The notes below the pieces were generated by a model that was not told the origin of the DNA, did not search any database, and was given only the letters and a program-made list of their open reading frames with translations. DNA of 64,000 bases from Hydrogenovibrio sp. JE_KL2 (GTDB lineage: Bacteria > Pseudomonadota > Gammaproteobacteria > Thiomicrospirales > Thiomicrospiraceae), in assembly GCF_009296185.1 (NCBI RefSeq), contig NZ_WBJR01000001.1:434001-498000 (forward strand), given 5' to 3'. Of the stretch, positions 9,130 through 16,798 are shown piece after piece. Position 1 is the stretch's first letter. Each line of letters begins with the position of its first letter. The translations under genes and the position numbers were made by a program.

Positions 9130-10437
9130 ATGCTTGGCGTCTGGCAAAATAATTGGAGAAGCGTTCAAAAAGTCGTGGCGATGTTATTCGTCATGTCCGC
9201 TTTTTTTGTAGGGAGTGCTGCGCACGCTGGTGATGAGCTTTTCGATGTAAAAATTCCGATATCGGATTCCGATGCGAATTTATCGAAGCAAGATCAGTTT
9301 GACAAAGCCTTGGCGGAAGCCTCCCGCGTTGAATTGATGCGCTTGACAGGGCGTCTAGATATTAATGACGATGATGAGTTTCAAGAGTTGTTACAAAACC
9401 CGAAAGATTGGTTGAGCCGCTACAGCTATCAGCCTATTGTTCAAGAAGGGGTCGCGGTTGGAACGCAAATAGAATTCAGCTTTGACAGAAAACATATTTA
9501 TCAATATTTTCAGAAGCACAATCTTGTGCTGTGGCCATACAGTAATCGTCCAAAAACCTTGGTGTTCGGGTCGCAGAAACTGGGTAATGACACCGTTAAT
9601 TTGAATGCTGATGCTTTGGAAGATAATCCTGCGTTGGATTACAGAAAGCCAGCAGAACGCATGGGAGTACCAGTTTTAGAGCCTTCGAACGCTGTGGATT
9701 CTTCTCTGTGGGTTTACCCTTTGCAAAATGCTTCGCCTGAACAGATTGTATTTTTGGAATCTCAAGTCAAAGCGGACTACCTGATGACCTATCAAGAAGA
9801 AGTCTCGGAAACAGGTGACAAAGCTTTTCATTGGGAGCTTTTTGACAAGCAGGGTCAAAAGGTTCTGGATGGTCAAGCCGACAACACGCTTGCAATGGAT
9901 AATTTGAAAGACATTTTCGCCAGACTCTTGGATTACTATTCACAAGGCTACCGTGCACAAGCGGATATTCTGGGGTCACTTACTCTGACGCTGGATAATG
10001 TTAAGCAGGTAGAGGATTTGGAATCGGTAGAGACGGCATTGAACAACCTAAAACCGGTCGTTCACTCCGTGAGATTGAATACACTGCAAAATAATCAGGC
10101 GAACTTTGAAATCATTTACCAAGGTATTTACAGCAACCTGTTAACTAAAATTCAGCAAATTCCGCATGTATTGGTGACAGATAACGATGCGGTTATCGGT
10201 GTCGTTCAGGCAAAATGGTCTGATGAAGCTCAACCGAACCAACCCGTAGACTCATCTACAGGCGTATCGCCAGATACAGCCGTTTCTGGTAGTGCAAGCA
10301 GTACGCCTTTGGCGATACAAGGGCAGGCTTCCAGTAGTGCAATTTCACAAAACCCTCAGGTTGAAAAAGGCAATGATGTCCAAACCGAAGGGGCTGTTAT
10401 AGAAACCATGCCGCAAGGCGAGTCAATTGCGCCTTAA
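9130..10437 (+). CDS. DUF2066 exported protein
   Basis: 435 residues. The ATG at 9130 follows an AGGAAA ribosome site; a TTG one codon upstream is also possible. A signal peptide (about 1-34, ending SAAHA-GD) is followed by the DUF2066 body: SRVELMRLTGR, a long mixed alpha/beta region, and a Ser/Pro/Gln-rich tail from about residue 365 that is probably disordered. The family sits between purM and hda in many gammaproteobacteria, as here. It presumably acts in the envelope; no biochemical role can be read from the sequence. Confidence 0.87.
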   Translation: MLGVWQNNWRSVQKVVAMLFVMSAFFVGSAAHAGDELFDVKIPISDSDANLSKQDQFDKALAEASRVELMRLTGRLDINDDDEFQELLQNPKDWLSRYSYQPIVQEGVAVGTQIEFSFDRKHIYQYFQKHNLVLWPYSNRPKTLVFGSQKLGNDTVNLNADALEDNPALDYRKPAERMGVPVLEPSNAVDSSLWVYPLQNASPEQIVFLESQVKADYLMTYQEEVSETGDKAFHWELFDKQGQKVLDGQADNTLAMDNLKDIFARLLDYYSQGYRAQADILGSLTLTLDNVKQVEDLESVETALNNLKPVVHSVRLNTLQNNQANFEIIYQGIYSNLLTKIQQIPHVLVTDNDAVIGVVQAKWSDEAQPNQPVDSSTGVSPDTAVSGSASSTPLAIQGQASSSAISQNPQVEKGNDVQTEGAVIETMPQGESIAP

Positions 10438-10499
10438 TGCCGGCTGTTTGACGAGGCTTAACCGATGTTCCTATCCTTTATCTTCACTGTAACAACGCC

Positions 10500-11291
10500 A
10501 TGATGTATGCTCAATTACCGCTGAAAATTGAGCTTAAGGACGAAGCGCGTTTTTCGACTTATGTTTGCGAAAGTGAAGGGTTAAAAAACACGTTGAATGC
10601 TTTGCAGTCGGCTTTAGGTGGAATCGATAAAAACACTCAGGGTTCGTCGGAAAACTCCGTGCTGGGAACCAAGGCCTGTTGTTTTATTGGGCCTATGGGG
10701 GTTGGGAAAACACATTTGTTGCAGGCGGCTTGCCGCTTTCAAATCGAAAATCAGGCGAATGCTGCAAAGCAAAATAGTGCGCAGTCTTTCGGTGCAGGTG
10801 TTTATTTGCCTCTGGGAGATGTCACCTTACCTTTTGTGCCAATGGTGTTGGATGGCATGGAACAGGTTGACCTGGTCTGTGTTGATGATATTGATCTGGT
10901 GATAGGGCAGGAAGACTGGGAGTTGGCGCTGGCGAATCTGTTGATGAAGTCTAAAAATATGGGGCATGCCGTGTTTTTTGCATCCAATCAACCGATACAC
11001 GAATGGACCATCATCACCAAGGAACTGGCATCGGCAATGGTTAATGTGTTACCCATTCCGCTGGAACCAATCAAAACGGATAAAGCGCTTGTTGACGCCT
11101 TACAGAAGCACGCGGAAATGTTAGGGTTTCATCTGTCGGTGGAAGTCTGTAATTATCTCATCAAGCAATACTCCAAAAATTTGCAGGAGTTGCTGGCTGT
11201 ACTAGGCTTGTTAGCGGAAGCCTCCATCGTACAAAAACGCCGAGTGACCCTGCCTTTCGCCAAGCAAATCCTAATGCCTAAATTTGACTGA
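10500..11291 (+). CDS. hda: Hda-like DnaA inactivator (DnaA-family AAA+ ATPase)
   Basis: 263 residues; the first of two consecutive ATGs is used. It starts with AQLPLKIELKDEARFSTYV, which resembles the clamp-binding start of Hda. Walker A is GPMGVGKTHLL (about 64-74) and Walker B-like VCVDDIDL follows. The C-terminal helical part lacks the DnaA DNA-binding domain. Hda with the sliding clamp stimulates DnaA-ATP hydrolysis after initiation. It is somewhat longer than usual because of inserted residues in the N-terminal third. The purM / DUF2066 / hda order supports the call. Confidence 0.9.
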   Translation: MMYAQLPLKIELKDEARFSTYVCESEGLKNTLNALQSALGGIDKNTQGSSENSVLGTKACCFIGPMGVGKTHLLQAACRFQIENQANAAKQNSAQSFGAGVYLPLGDVTLPFVPMVLDGMEQVDLVCVDDIDLVIGQEDWELALANLLMKSKNMGHAVFFASNQPIHEWTIITKELASAMVNVLPIPLEPIKTDKALVDALQKHAEMLGFHLSVEVCNYLIKQYSKNLQELLAVLGLLAEASIVQKRRVTLPFAKQILMPKFD

Positions 11292-11305
11292 GCCGGTTGC
11301 TCAGT
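11287..11305 (+). terminator. Hairpin overlapping the hda stop codon
   Basis: ACTGAGC (11287-11293) pairs with GCTCAGT (11299-11305) around CGGTT. The hairpin overlaps the hda stop codon and has no clean T-run after it, so it is a weak terminator candidate at best. Confidence 0.3.
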
Positions 11306-11400
11306 ACGAGTTAGTCAGACTTTATTCAGCGGTTAGAACGTTGAATTTAGGGTAAAATATGCTAATAGCAAACGATAAATAAACATAAAAGGAAACATAA

Positions 11401-11970
11401 ATGCACGGTCTGGATTCGGTCAGCTTATCTAGCTTTTCTAACGCTTCATCTAAATATTGGAAAAAAACTTTATCAGCACTATTGTTGTCTCTGGGAGTCA
11501 TGGCATTGTCGCAAACCAGCGCTTTTGCAGCGGATTCATCGGATGATCCGGCATTTGTGACATTGGATGGAAAGAACGTTAAGTTATCCGATTACAGAGG
11601 CAAGTGGGTAATTGTGAATTATTGGGCAACTTGGTGTCCGCCTTGCCGCATGGAAATCCCGGAGTTGGAGATGTTCTATGAAAAGCATAAAGATAAAGAC
11701 GCAGTTGTGCTGGGCGTGAATTATGAAACGGGTGACGTTAAGCACGTGCAAGACTTTGCTCGTCAGCAAATGGTTTCCTATCCTATCGTCCGTGAAAAAG
11801 GCGGTGCGAATGGCAGAAGTACGGTATTTGGTCCATTGAAAGGGTTGCCGACAACCTATATGGTGACGCCTAAAGGTGAAGTAGTTGCGGCAAGAACCGG
11901 TATGGTCGATCAAAAAATGTTGGAAGACTTTATGGCTAAATTCAACTCTATGTCTTCGAAAGACAAATAA
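11401..11970 (+). CDS. TlpA/ResA-like thioredoxin-fold protein, membrane-anchored or periplasmic
   Basis: 189 residues. A hydrophobic export segment lies at about 22-44 (ending TSAFA). A thioredoxin fold follows, with the redox site WATWCPPCRMEIPEL and the cis-proline segment GLPTTYMV. It is likely an extracytoplasmic thiol-disulfide reductase, for example for cytochrome c maturation or protein thiol repair. The 20-residue Ser-rich N-terminus before the hydrophobic segment is longer than in a standard signal peptide. It is followed by a small ORF 16 bp downstream. Confidence 0.88.
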   Translation: MHGLDSVSLSSFSNASSKYWKKTLSALLLSLGVMALSQTSAFAADSSDDPAFVTLDGKNVKLSDYRGKWVIVNYWATWCPPCRMEIPELEMFYEKHKDKDAVVLGVNYETGDVKHVQDFARQQMVSYPIVREKGGANGRSTVFGPLKGLPTTYMVTPKGEVVAARTGMVDQKMLEDFMAKFNSMSSKDK

Positions 11971-11986
11971 TTTAAAGACCAGTGAT

Positions 11987-12265
11987 ATGAACAAAGCACA
12001 ACTGACTTTTGGATTGAAATACTGGCGGCTGGCAATTCACCTGATTTTCAAGACCAAGCATTTTGGCGTGAACAACATTTGGTGGGCGAGACAACCTTCG
12101 GCTATTGGTTGGCATTGGTATGAAATTTGTTGGGGAATCTTGACGGTTATGCCGATATGGCGTAATTATCAGTCATTAAGAGTGAGAAGTTGCCTAGGGT
12201 GGATTCCCCAAGCAGACTGTGAAGCACTCGGTTACGATAAAGTCATTCAAAAAAGCATCAAGTAA
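11987..12265 (+). CDS. Small Trp-rich hypothetical protein
   Basis: 92 residues from ATG 11987 (MNKAQLTFGLKYWRLAIHLI). It is rich in Trp, Tyr and His (NNIWWARQ, GWHWYEICWG, MPIWRNY) and has basic ends; no signal peptide or clear membrane span. It sits between the TlpA-like and PilZ-like genes with short gaps on both sides (16 and 11 bp), which suggests co-transcription. The family is not recognised. Confidence rests on spacing and on an uninterrupted frame starting right after the upstream gene. Confidence 0.6.
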   Translation: MNKAQLTFGLKYWRLAIHLIFKTKHFGVNNIWWARQPSAIGWHWYEICWGILTVMPIWRNYQSLRVRSCLGWIPQADCEALGYDKVIQKSIK

Positions 12266-12276
12266 GAGTTAGTGCC

Positions 12277-13137
12277 ATGATTCAAATGGATTTAGAGCAA
12301 AGACAGTCACATCGTTTCTTCCGACCATTTTTGGTAACGGATCACGAGGATGTTGATTTTTCTGATCCATTTGAAGGCTATGACGTGAACTTGACCGGCC
12401 TTGGATTTGTCGTTGAATCAAACGATTTGTTTCTTCCAAGCCAGGAAGTCAGTCTAAGAGTTAAAAATACAGAGACGGATGAAGTCTATTGTTTAGAAGG
12501 GGTGCAGGTCATTCACTTGCAGTCTTCAGATTTGGACGATGGTAAGTTTATTTGCGGCTGTCATATTTCCAAAGTGACCAGCAACCAATTGCTGGCGCAT
12601 CACCGCCTGGTGATGACCGATGCACAAACGGCGGTTGTCTCCATGCAAACCTCGAAACTGTCGGAATTCAACTTTGTGGAAGATGGCTCTGAGCTATCCA
12701 AGGATGAAGCCGATTTTCAAGAAGCCAGTTTGGCTTTGAACCTTGCGGTATCCCAGTCCGAACGAAACCAGCATGAGATTGAGCGCTTTATTGTCGATGT
12801 CGAGTCGATTATGCGTACCGATGCCAAGGCTGATGTGAAGCTGGCAGATCTTCAAAAAGAATTCGATGCTTTTAAAGACCACTTGGGTACCATGAACGAA
12901 AGCACGATTGCTTTTGCGACTTTAGCCAAGTTGCTGGCGCATACACCGAATATTGAACAGCATCGGTTGGCGTGGAAAACCCTTATTTCAGATTTTGAAA
13001 CCCGCTTCTTGACCGAAGCCCAGCAAATTGCCTATGACTTTATGCATCAGGGGTTGAGCGCGGAAGAAGCAATCAAGTTGGCAGATGAATACATGCTGTC
13101 GTCAAAAGCCAATCGAGATTCAAAAGACCAGCATTAA
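12277..13137 (+). CDS. PilZ-like domain protein with helical C-terminus
   Basis: 286 residues. The N-terminus resembles a PilZ domain: an RFFRP stretch (RxxxR-like) near residue 13 and YDVNLTGLGF near residue 45, close to the D/NxSxxG c-di-GMP motif but with Thr in place of Ser. Residues from about 145 on are charged and helical. A c-di-GMP effector is the most likely role, but the substituted motif leaves ligand binding uncertain. It converges on rlmJ, ending 10 bp from it. Confidence 0.7.
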   Translation: MIQMDLEQRQSHRFFRPFLVTDHEDVDFSDPFEGYDVNLTGLGFVVESNDLFLPSQEVSLRVKNTETDEVYCLEGVQVIHLQSSDLDDGKFICGCHISKVTSNQLLAHHRLVMTDAQTAVVSMQTSKLSEFNFVEDGSELSKDEADFQEASLALNLAVSQSERNQHEIERFIVDVESIMRTDAKADVKLADLQKEFDAFKDHLGTMNESTIAFATLAKLLAHTPNIEQHRLAWKTLISDFETRFLTEAQQIAYDFMHQGLSAEEAIKLADEYMLSSKANRDSKDQH

Positions 13138-13147
13138 CGTCGCTTTT

Positions 13148-13993
13148 TTATTCGGCAACCAGTTGTTGAATACGATAGACACCATCAGAACCACCGAGTG
13201 TTTTTGCCAGCAAAGGCAGCGCTTCCTCCATGGCGGCATACAATGTCCACGGTGGGTTAATCAACAGCATGCCACTTGAAGTCATCCCACGAGAACCATT
13301 GTCTGAAGTCAGCCCCAACTCAAAAGATTGGATATTGCGAATACCGCTTTTCACAAATGCTTTTTCCAACTGCGTGATACGCTGGCGTTCCACCACCGGA
13401 TACCAAAGCGCATAGGTTCCCGTTGCGAACTTTTTATGGGCTTTGATGAGAGACTCGACGGTTTGTTTATAGTCATCTTTCACCTCATAAGGTGGATCCA
13501 TCAAGATAAAACCACGTTTTTCTTTTGGCGGAAGCTGGCTTATACAAGCTTGAAAGCCATTTGAATTGGCAATGTGGATGCGTCGATCCTGCTTGAAGTT
13601 TTTGCTCAGTGTTTGGTATTCACGTGGATGCAGCTCAAACAGCGAAAGTCGGTCATAGTCCCGCAAAAGATGTTGTGCAAACCAAGGTGATCCGGGGTAG
13701 TGAGAGAGTTCAGAACCCATGTTGAAGTCGTCAACGGCTTCCAGATACTGAACAATACTTTCCGGTAAGTTGGCACGATCTAGTGCCCAGAGTTTGCCGA
13801 TGCCCTTTTCATACTCACGGTTTTTTTGCGCTTCGTTATCACTCAAAGTAAAAGCGCCGGCGCCGGAATGGGTGTCCAGATAAAAAACAGGTTTGTCTTT
13901 TTGGGTCATGTAACGCAGGGTATGAACGCACACCATATGCTTAAGCACATCGGCGAAATTACCGGCGTGAAAAGAGTGTAGATAACTGAGCAT
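13148..13993 (-). CDS. rlmJ: 23S rRNA A2030 N6-methyltransferase
   Basis: 281 residues. The start MLSYLHSFHAGNFADVLKHMV is the family signature (YxHxFHAGNxADVxKH). It also has the SAM-site DTHSGAGAF and the catalytic DPPY in LMDPPYEVKDDY. RlmJ modifies A2030 of 23S rRNA. It lies 14 bp downstream of the GTPase gene on the same strand, so a two-gene ribosome-related operon is likely. Confidence 0.95.
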   Translation of the reverse strand: MLSYLHSFHAGNFADVLKHMVCVHTLRYMTQKDKPVFYLDTHSGAGAFTLSDNEAQKNREYEKGIGKLWALDRANLPESIVQYLEAVDDFNMGSELSHYPGSPWFAQHLLRDYDRLSLFELHPREYQTLSKNFKQDRRIHIANSNGFQACISQLPPKEKRGFILMDPPYEVKDDYKQTVESLIKAHKKFATGTYALWYPVVERQRITQLEKAFVKSGIRNIQSFELGLTSDNGSRGMTSSGMLLINPPWTLYAAMEEALPLLAKTLGGSDGVYRIQQLVAE

Positions 13994-14007
13994 GTAAGCT
14001 GTCCTGA

Positions 14008-14964
14008 TTAGCGATTTCGGTTACGTTTGTTCTTTTTTTGTTTTTTGGCTTCTTCTCGTGCCAGTTTTTTAGCTTCTTTTTCGGCACGGCGAACTTCCAC
14101 CTCCTGAAGCTCGGCTTCCATCATATCTGGTAATTCGAAAGTCACTTTACCCAAATAGCCATCACGGATTTCGGTAATCAAAATGCGTGAAACCTTATCC
14201 ATGTCAACTCTGCCGCCGCCCACCAAACAGCCTCGCATGCGCCCGATCTCTTCAAGAAGCTCAACATCCGCATAAGGGTTGTCCAAAGAAGGCAACTCTT
14301 TGAGTTGATAGCGCTCCAACAATCTGTCCGGGTACATTTTCAGCAGGTATTCCGCAGCATAACTGGCAACATCCGGTAACTCGAAAGCGGTTTCCTTGAT
14401 ACCGCCGGTAATCGCCAAACGATAGCCGGAGTGTGGATTTTCTATATTTGCCCACAGCATCCCCGGGGTGTCGAACAGGGTGATGTTGTCTTCGAGTTTG
14501 ATGCGTTGCAGCATTTTGGTAACGGCGGGCTCATTACCCGTTTTGGCAATCGGGCGGCTGGCAAGTGTGTTGATCAAGGTTGATTTTCCGACATTCGGAA
14601 TTCCCAAAATCAAAGCGTGAATCACTTTGATGGAATCTTTCTCTCGCGGGAACATGCGATTGATCAAGTCGAAAATCTGCGTTTTACGATCTGCCTGTTG
14701 AGCGTTCAACGCCAGAGTTTTGATGTTTTTGTGCTGCTCAAAATAGGCTTGCCAAGCTTCGGTCTTTTCGTCATCCGCCAAATCGGATTTGTTGAAAATC
14801 TTGATGGTCGGTTTGTCTCCGCGTAACTCGGCAATCATCGGGTTTTCACTACTGTAAGGAATGCGTGCATCAAGCACTTCGATAATCAAATCCACTTGCG
14901 GTAGGATTTCACGCACTTCCTTTTGTGCTTTGTGCATGTGACCTGGATACCATTGGATTTGCAT
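14008..14964 (-). CDS. YlqF/RbgA-type circularly permuted ribosome-assembly GTPase
   Basis: 318 residues. The circularly permuted order is visible: NKSD (G4) comes before GIPNVGKST (G1), followed by DTPG (G3). The N-terminus IQWYPGHMHKAQKEV is the YlqF/RbgA signature. The C-terminal 30 residues are very Lys/Arg-rich and probably contact rRNA. The family acts in large-subunit assembly. It is probably co-transcribed with rlmJ. Confidence 0.92.
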   Translation of the reverse strand: MQIQWYPGHMHKAQKEVREILPQVDLIIEVLDARIPYSSENPMIAELRGDKPTIKIFNKSDLADDEKTEAWQAYFEQHKNIKTLALNAQQADRKTQIFDLINRMFPREKDSIKVIHALILGIPNVGKSTLINTLASRPIAKTGNEPAVTKMLQRIKLEDNITLFDTPGMLWANIENPHSGYRLAITGGIKETAFELPDVASYAAEYLLKMYPDRLLERYQLKELPSLDNPYADVELLEEIGRMRGCLVGGGRVDMDKVSRILITEIRDGYLGKVTFELPDMMEAELQEVEVRRAEKEAKKLAREEAKKQKKNKRNRNR

Positions 14965-15057
14965 GTTGTTGTCCTGAATAGTTTGCTTAACGAGAGTATG
15001 AGCGCGAATTATACCAGCCTTTGAGGTTGTTCGCGCAGCAAGGAGAGGGGACTAAGT

Positions 15058-15294
15058 TTAGCGGAATAGCCCGCGAATAAAACGTACAAAGACGACCACG
15101 GCAGAAATCAACCAGGCATAGACAAACCATTTGAAGAAAGCATAGAAAGATTGCAACGGGCCTGCCATCTGGTCAAGGCTCTGAACGGTCAATACGCCGT
15201 TTTCGGCATGGCCGAGCATCATAATGACCACCATGAGCATCACTGCGCCGATTGCTGCGCCACCGTAGAGAAATGCTTTTGTCCAAATATCCAT
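15058..15294 (-). CDS. Small two-helix membrane protein
   Basis: 78 residues with two hydrophobic segments (about 7-28 and 50-70) separated by a polar loop, and a basic end (FIRGLFR). A GGA-containing ribosome site precedes the ATG. No family is recognised. It could be a small inner-membrane protein, perhaps an accessory of a respiratory or transport complex. Confidence 0.6.
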   Translation of the reverse strand: MDIWTKAFLYGGAAIGAVMLMVVIMMLGHAENGVLTVQSLDQMAGPLQSFYAFFKWFVYAWLISAVVVFVRFIRGLFR

Positions 15295-15386
15295 AGTGCT
15301 TCCTTTGAGATAAGGTTTGATGAGAGAAAAGTGTAAGTGAGAAACCTCAAAAAGCCAAGCGTGTCATGCATATCGGATAGAGAGTT

Positions 15387-15409
15387 GATTATCGAATCGA
15401 TAGATAATC
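15387..15409. repeat. Inverted repeat upstream of 15526 gene
   Basis: GATTATC (15387-15393) and GATAATC (15403-15409) form an inverted repeat with a 9-nt spacer, in the divergent region between the small membrane protein and the 110-residue protein. It is a possible operator for either gene. Confidence 0.3.
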
Positions 15410-15525
15410 CAAATATTGGAACACTAAATGCTGTGATACTTTAGTAACAGATTCGGTTGGTTTTTCGGGGAAGCCTGAATTGAATCTCTATTGTCGATTT
15501 CACTCGTCAAATCAAGGAGATAGTT

Positions 15526-15858
15526 ATGCCATACGCAAGAGAACCTGACACTAGTTATAAGCCTGCTTATAAAAAAGCTTCTGCACCAAGTCGGAAGTCT
15601 TCTGCACAAAATGAGAAGACACTGAGTAATGTGGTGTCATTCAAGCAAAAAGAAGTAGACATGATGCCTGGCGATTGGGCGGAAGTCGGCAACCCAACGC
15701 CTTATGAGTTATGTACGACTATTCATACTTGTAAGCGTTTCTGGCACATGAACAAACAGGCATTGACGCACCCCGATTGTGATGTCGAGGTCACTGAATA
15801 CAACATCCGAGTACTGGAAAAGCTTTATATTCACTTGATGTCTTATCTTGTTGAATAA
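15526..15858 (+). CDS. Hypothetical cytosolic protein, 110 residues
   Basis: A strong AAGGAGATAGTT ribosome site precedes the ATG. The first 45 residues are polar and basic, probably disordered. The second half, from PTPYELCTTIHTCKRFWHMNKQ, looks like a compact helical domain with paired Cys and Trp/His residues. No signal peptide or membrane span is seen. The family is not recognised. The strong ribosome site and conserved-looking C-terminus support a real gene. Confidence 0.65.
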   Translation: MPYAREPDTSYKPAYKKASAPSRKSSAQNEKTLSNVVSFKQKEVDMMPGDWAEVGNPTPYELCTTIHTCKRFWHMNKQALTHPDCDVEVTEYNIRVLEKLYIHLMSYLVE

Positions 15859-15910
15859 TCCATTCATTAACACAGAGTAGCCATATCATTCACATCCCGG
15901 CTGCTCTTTA

Positions 15911-15929
15911 CCCCAACCTGGCAGATTTT
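15911..15929 (+). repeat. Dispersed 19-bp repeat, copy 2 (exact)
   Basis: CCCCAACCTGGCAGATTTT in the C-rich orientation, preceded by TTTA, between the 110-residue protein and the Usp-like gene. Confidence 0.9.
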
Positions 15930-16019
15930 CATCAAAAAGTCATAGAAAACTTCCCAGCAATATTGTGTTGTTGGAATCTTATCCTTTAAGATGGAGGAAA
16001 GATTGCAGAGGAGGCGGCT

Positions 16020-16781
16020 ATGCGCATTGTGTCTTTGGTAAACGGTTCTCTATTGTCCGAAGCGGCGAGTTTCTATGCCATCGCCTATGCCAAGGCAATC
16101 AAACTCCCCTTGAGTTTCTTGTTTATAGACAATGGCAAAGAGTCGTTGGAAAAGCTCGAATCCTCCATTGCCACACTGGAAGAAATCGCCGAAGCCAATG
16201 GTGTTAAAACCGAAGCGGTCATGCTGGAAGGAGATGTTATTAGTCAGCTTCAGCATTATGCCAAACTCTATTCTATTGATACATTGTTTTGTGCCACTCG
16301 CAAACTGTCCAACTCCCATTCATTCAGTGACAAAATCGTCAGAGCCGGTTTGGAAACCGACATCGCCGTCGTGAAGGTGAAGAACGTACCTCAGGTGCGT
16401 GCTTATCAACGTGTTTTGTTGGTATCCGGCGAGCGCATCAACCCGCACGCTTATTTGCTGTGGTTAGGTTTGGTGATGGGGAATGAAGCCAAAGGCAAGT
16501 TGTATCTGCAAAACAGTCATTCGGCACAAAATGCCTCAACCAAGTCCGGCTTGAAATACGAATCACAACCCTTTATGCAAATCGCCAATATGTTGAATCA
16601 AGACGTGGATGTGGTGCAGGTGCTGCAACCGATTAGCCCGGAACGTATCAATAACTATCTGGTGGAGAACGATTACGATCTGGCGGCTTACACTGCGTCG
16701 GACTATTCACAAAAACTGTTGAACCAAGTGACGGATGACTCCAGTATCAACAGTATTCTGTTCTATCCTTGGCAAATATAA
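16020..16781 (+). CDS. Universal stress protein-like protein
   Basis: 253 residues, with a Usp-like alpha/beta fold in the first half: MRIVSLVNGSLLSEAASFYAIAYAKAI, then LPLSFLFID, and a DTLFCATRK strand-loop. A second, more divergent half follows (RVLLVSGERINPHAY onward). The nucleotide-binding GxxG signature is not clear, so ATP binding is uncertain. It is followed after 17 bp by the P-type ATPase with a GAGGAG ribosome site, which suggests a two-gene operon in which the Usp-like protein monitors or adjusts the pump. Confidence 0.72.
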   Translation: MRIVSLVNGSLLSEAASFYAIAYAKAIKLPLSFLFIDNGKESLEKLESSIATLEEIAEANGVKTEAVMLEGDVISQLQHYAKLYSIDTLFCATRKLSNSHSFSDKIVRAGLETDIAVVKVKNVPQVRAYQRVLLVSGERINPHAYLLWLGLVMGNEAKGKLYLQNSHSAQNASTKSGLKYESQPFMQIANMLNQDVDVVQVLQPISPERINNYLVENDYDLAAYTASDYSQKLLNQVTDDSSINSILFYPWQI

Positions 16782-16798
16782 GCTGAGGAGTCGTCTGA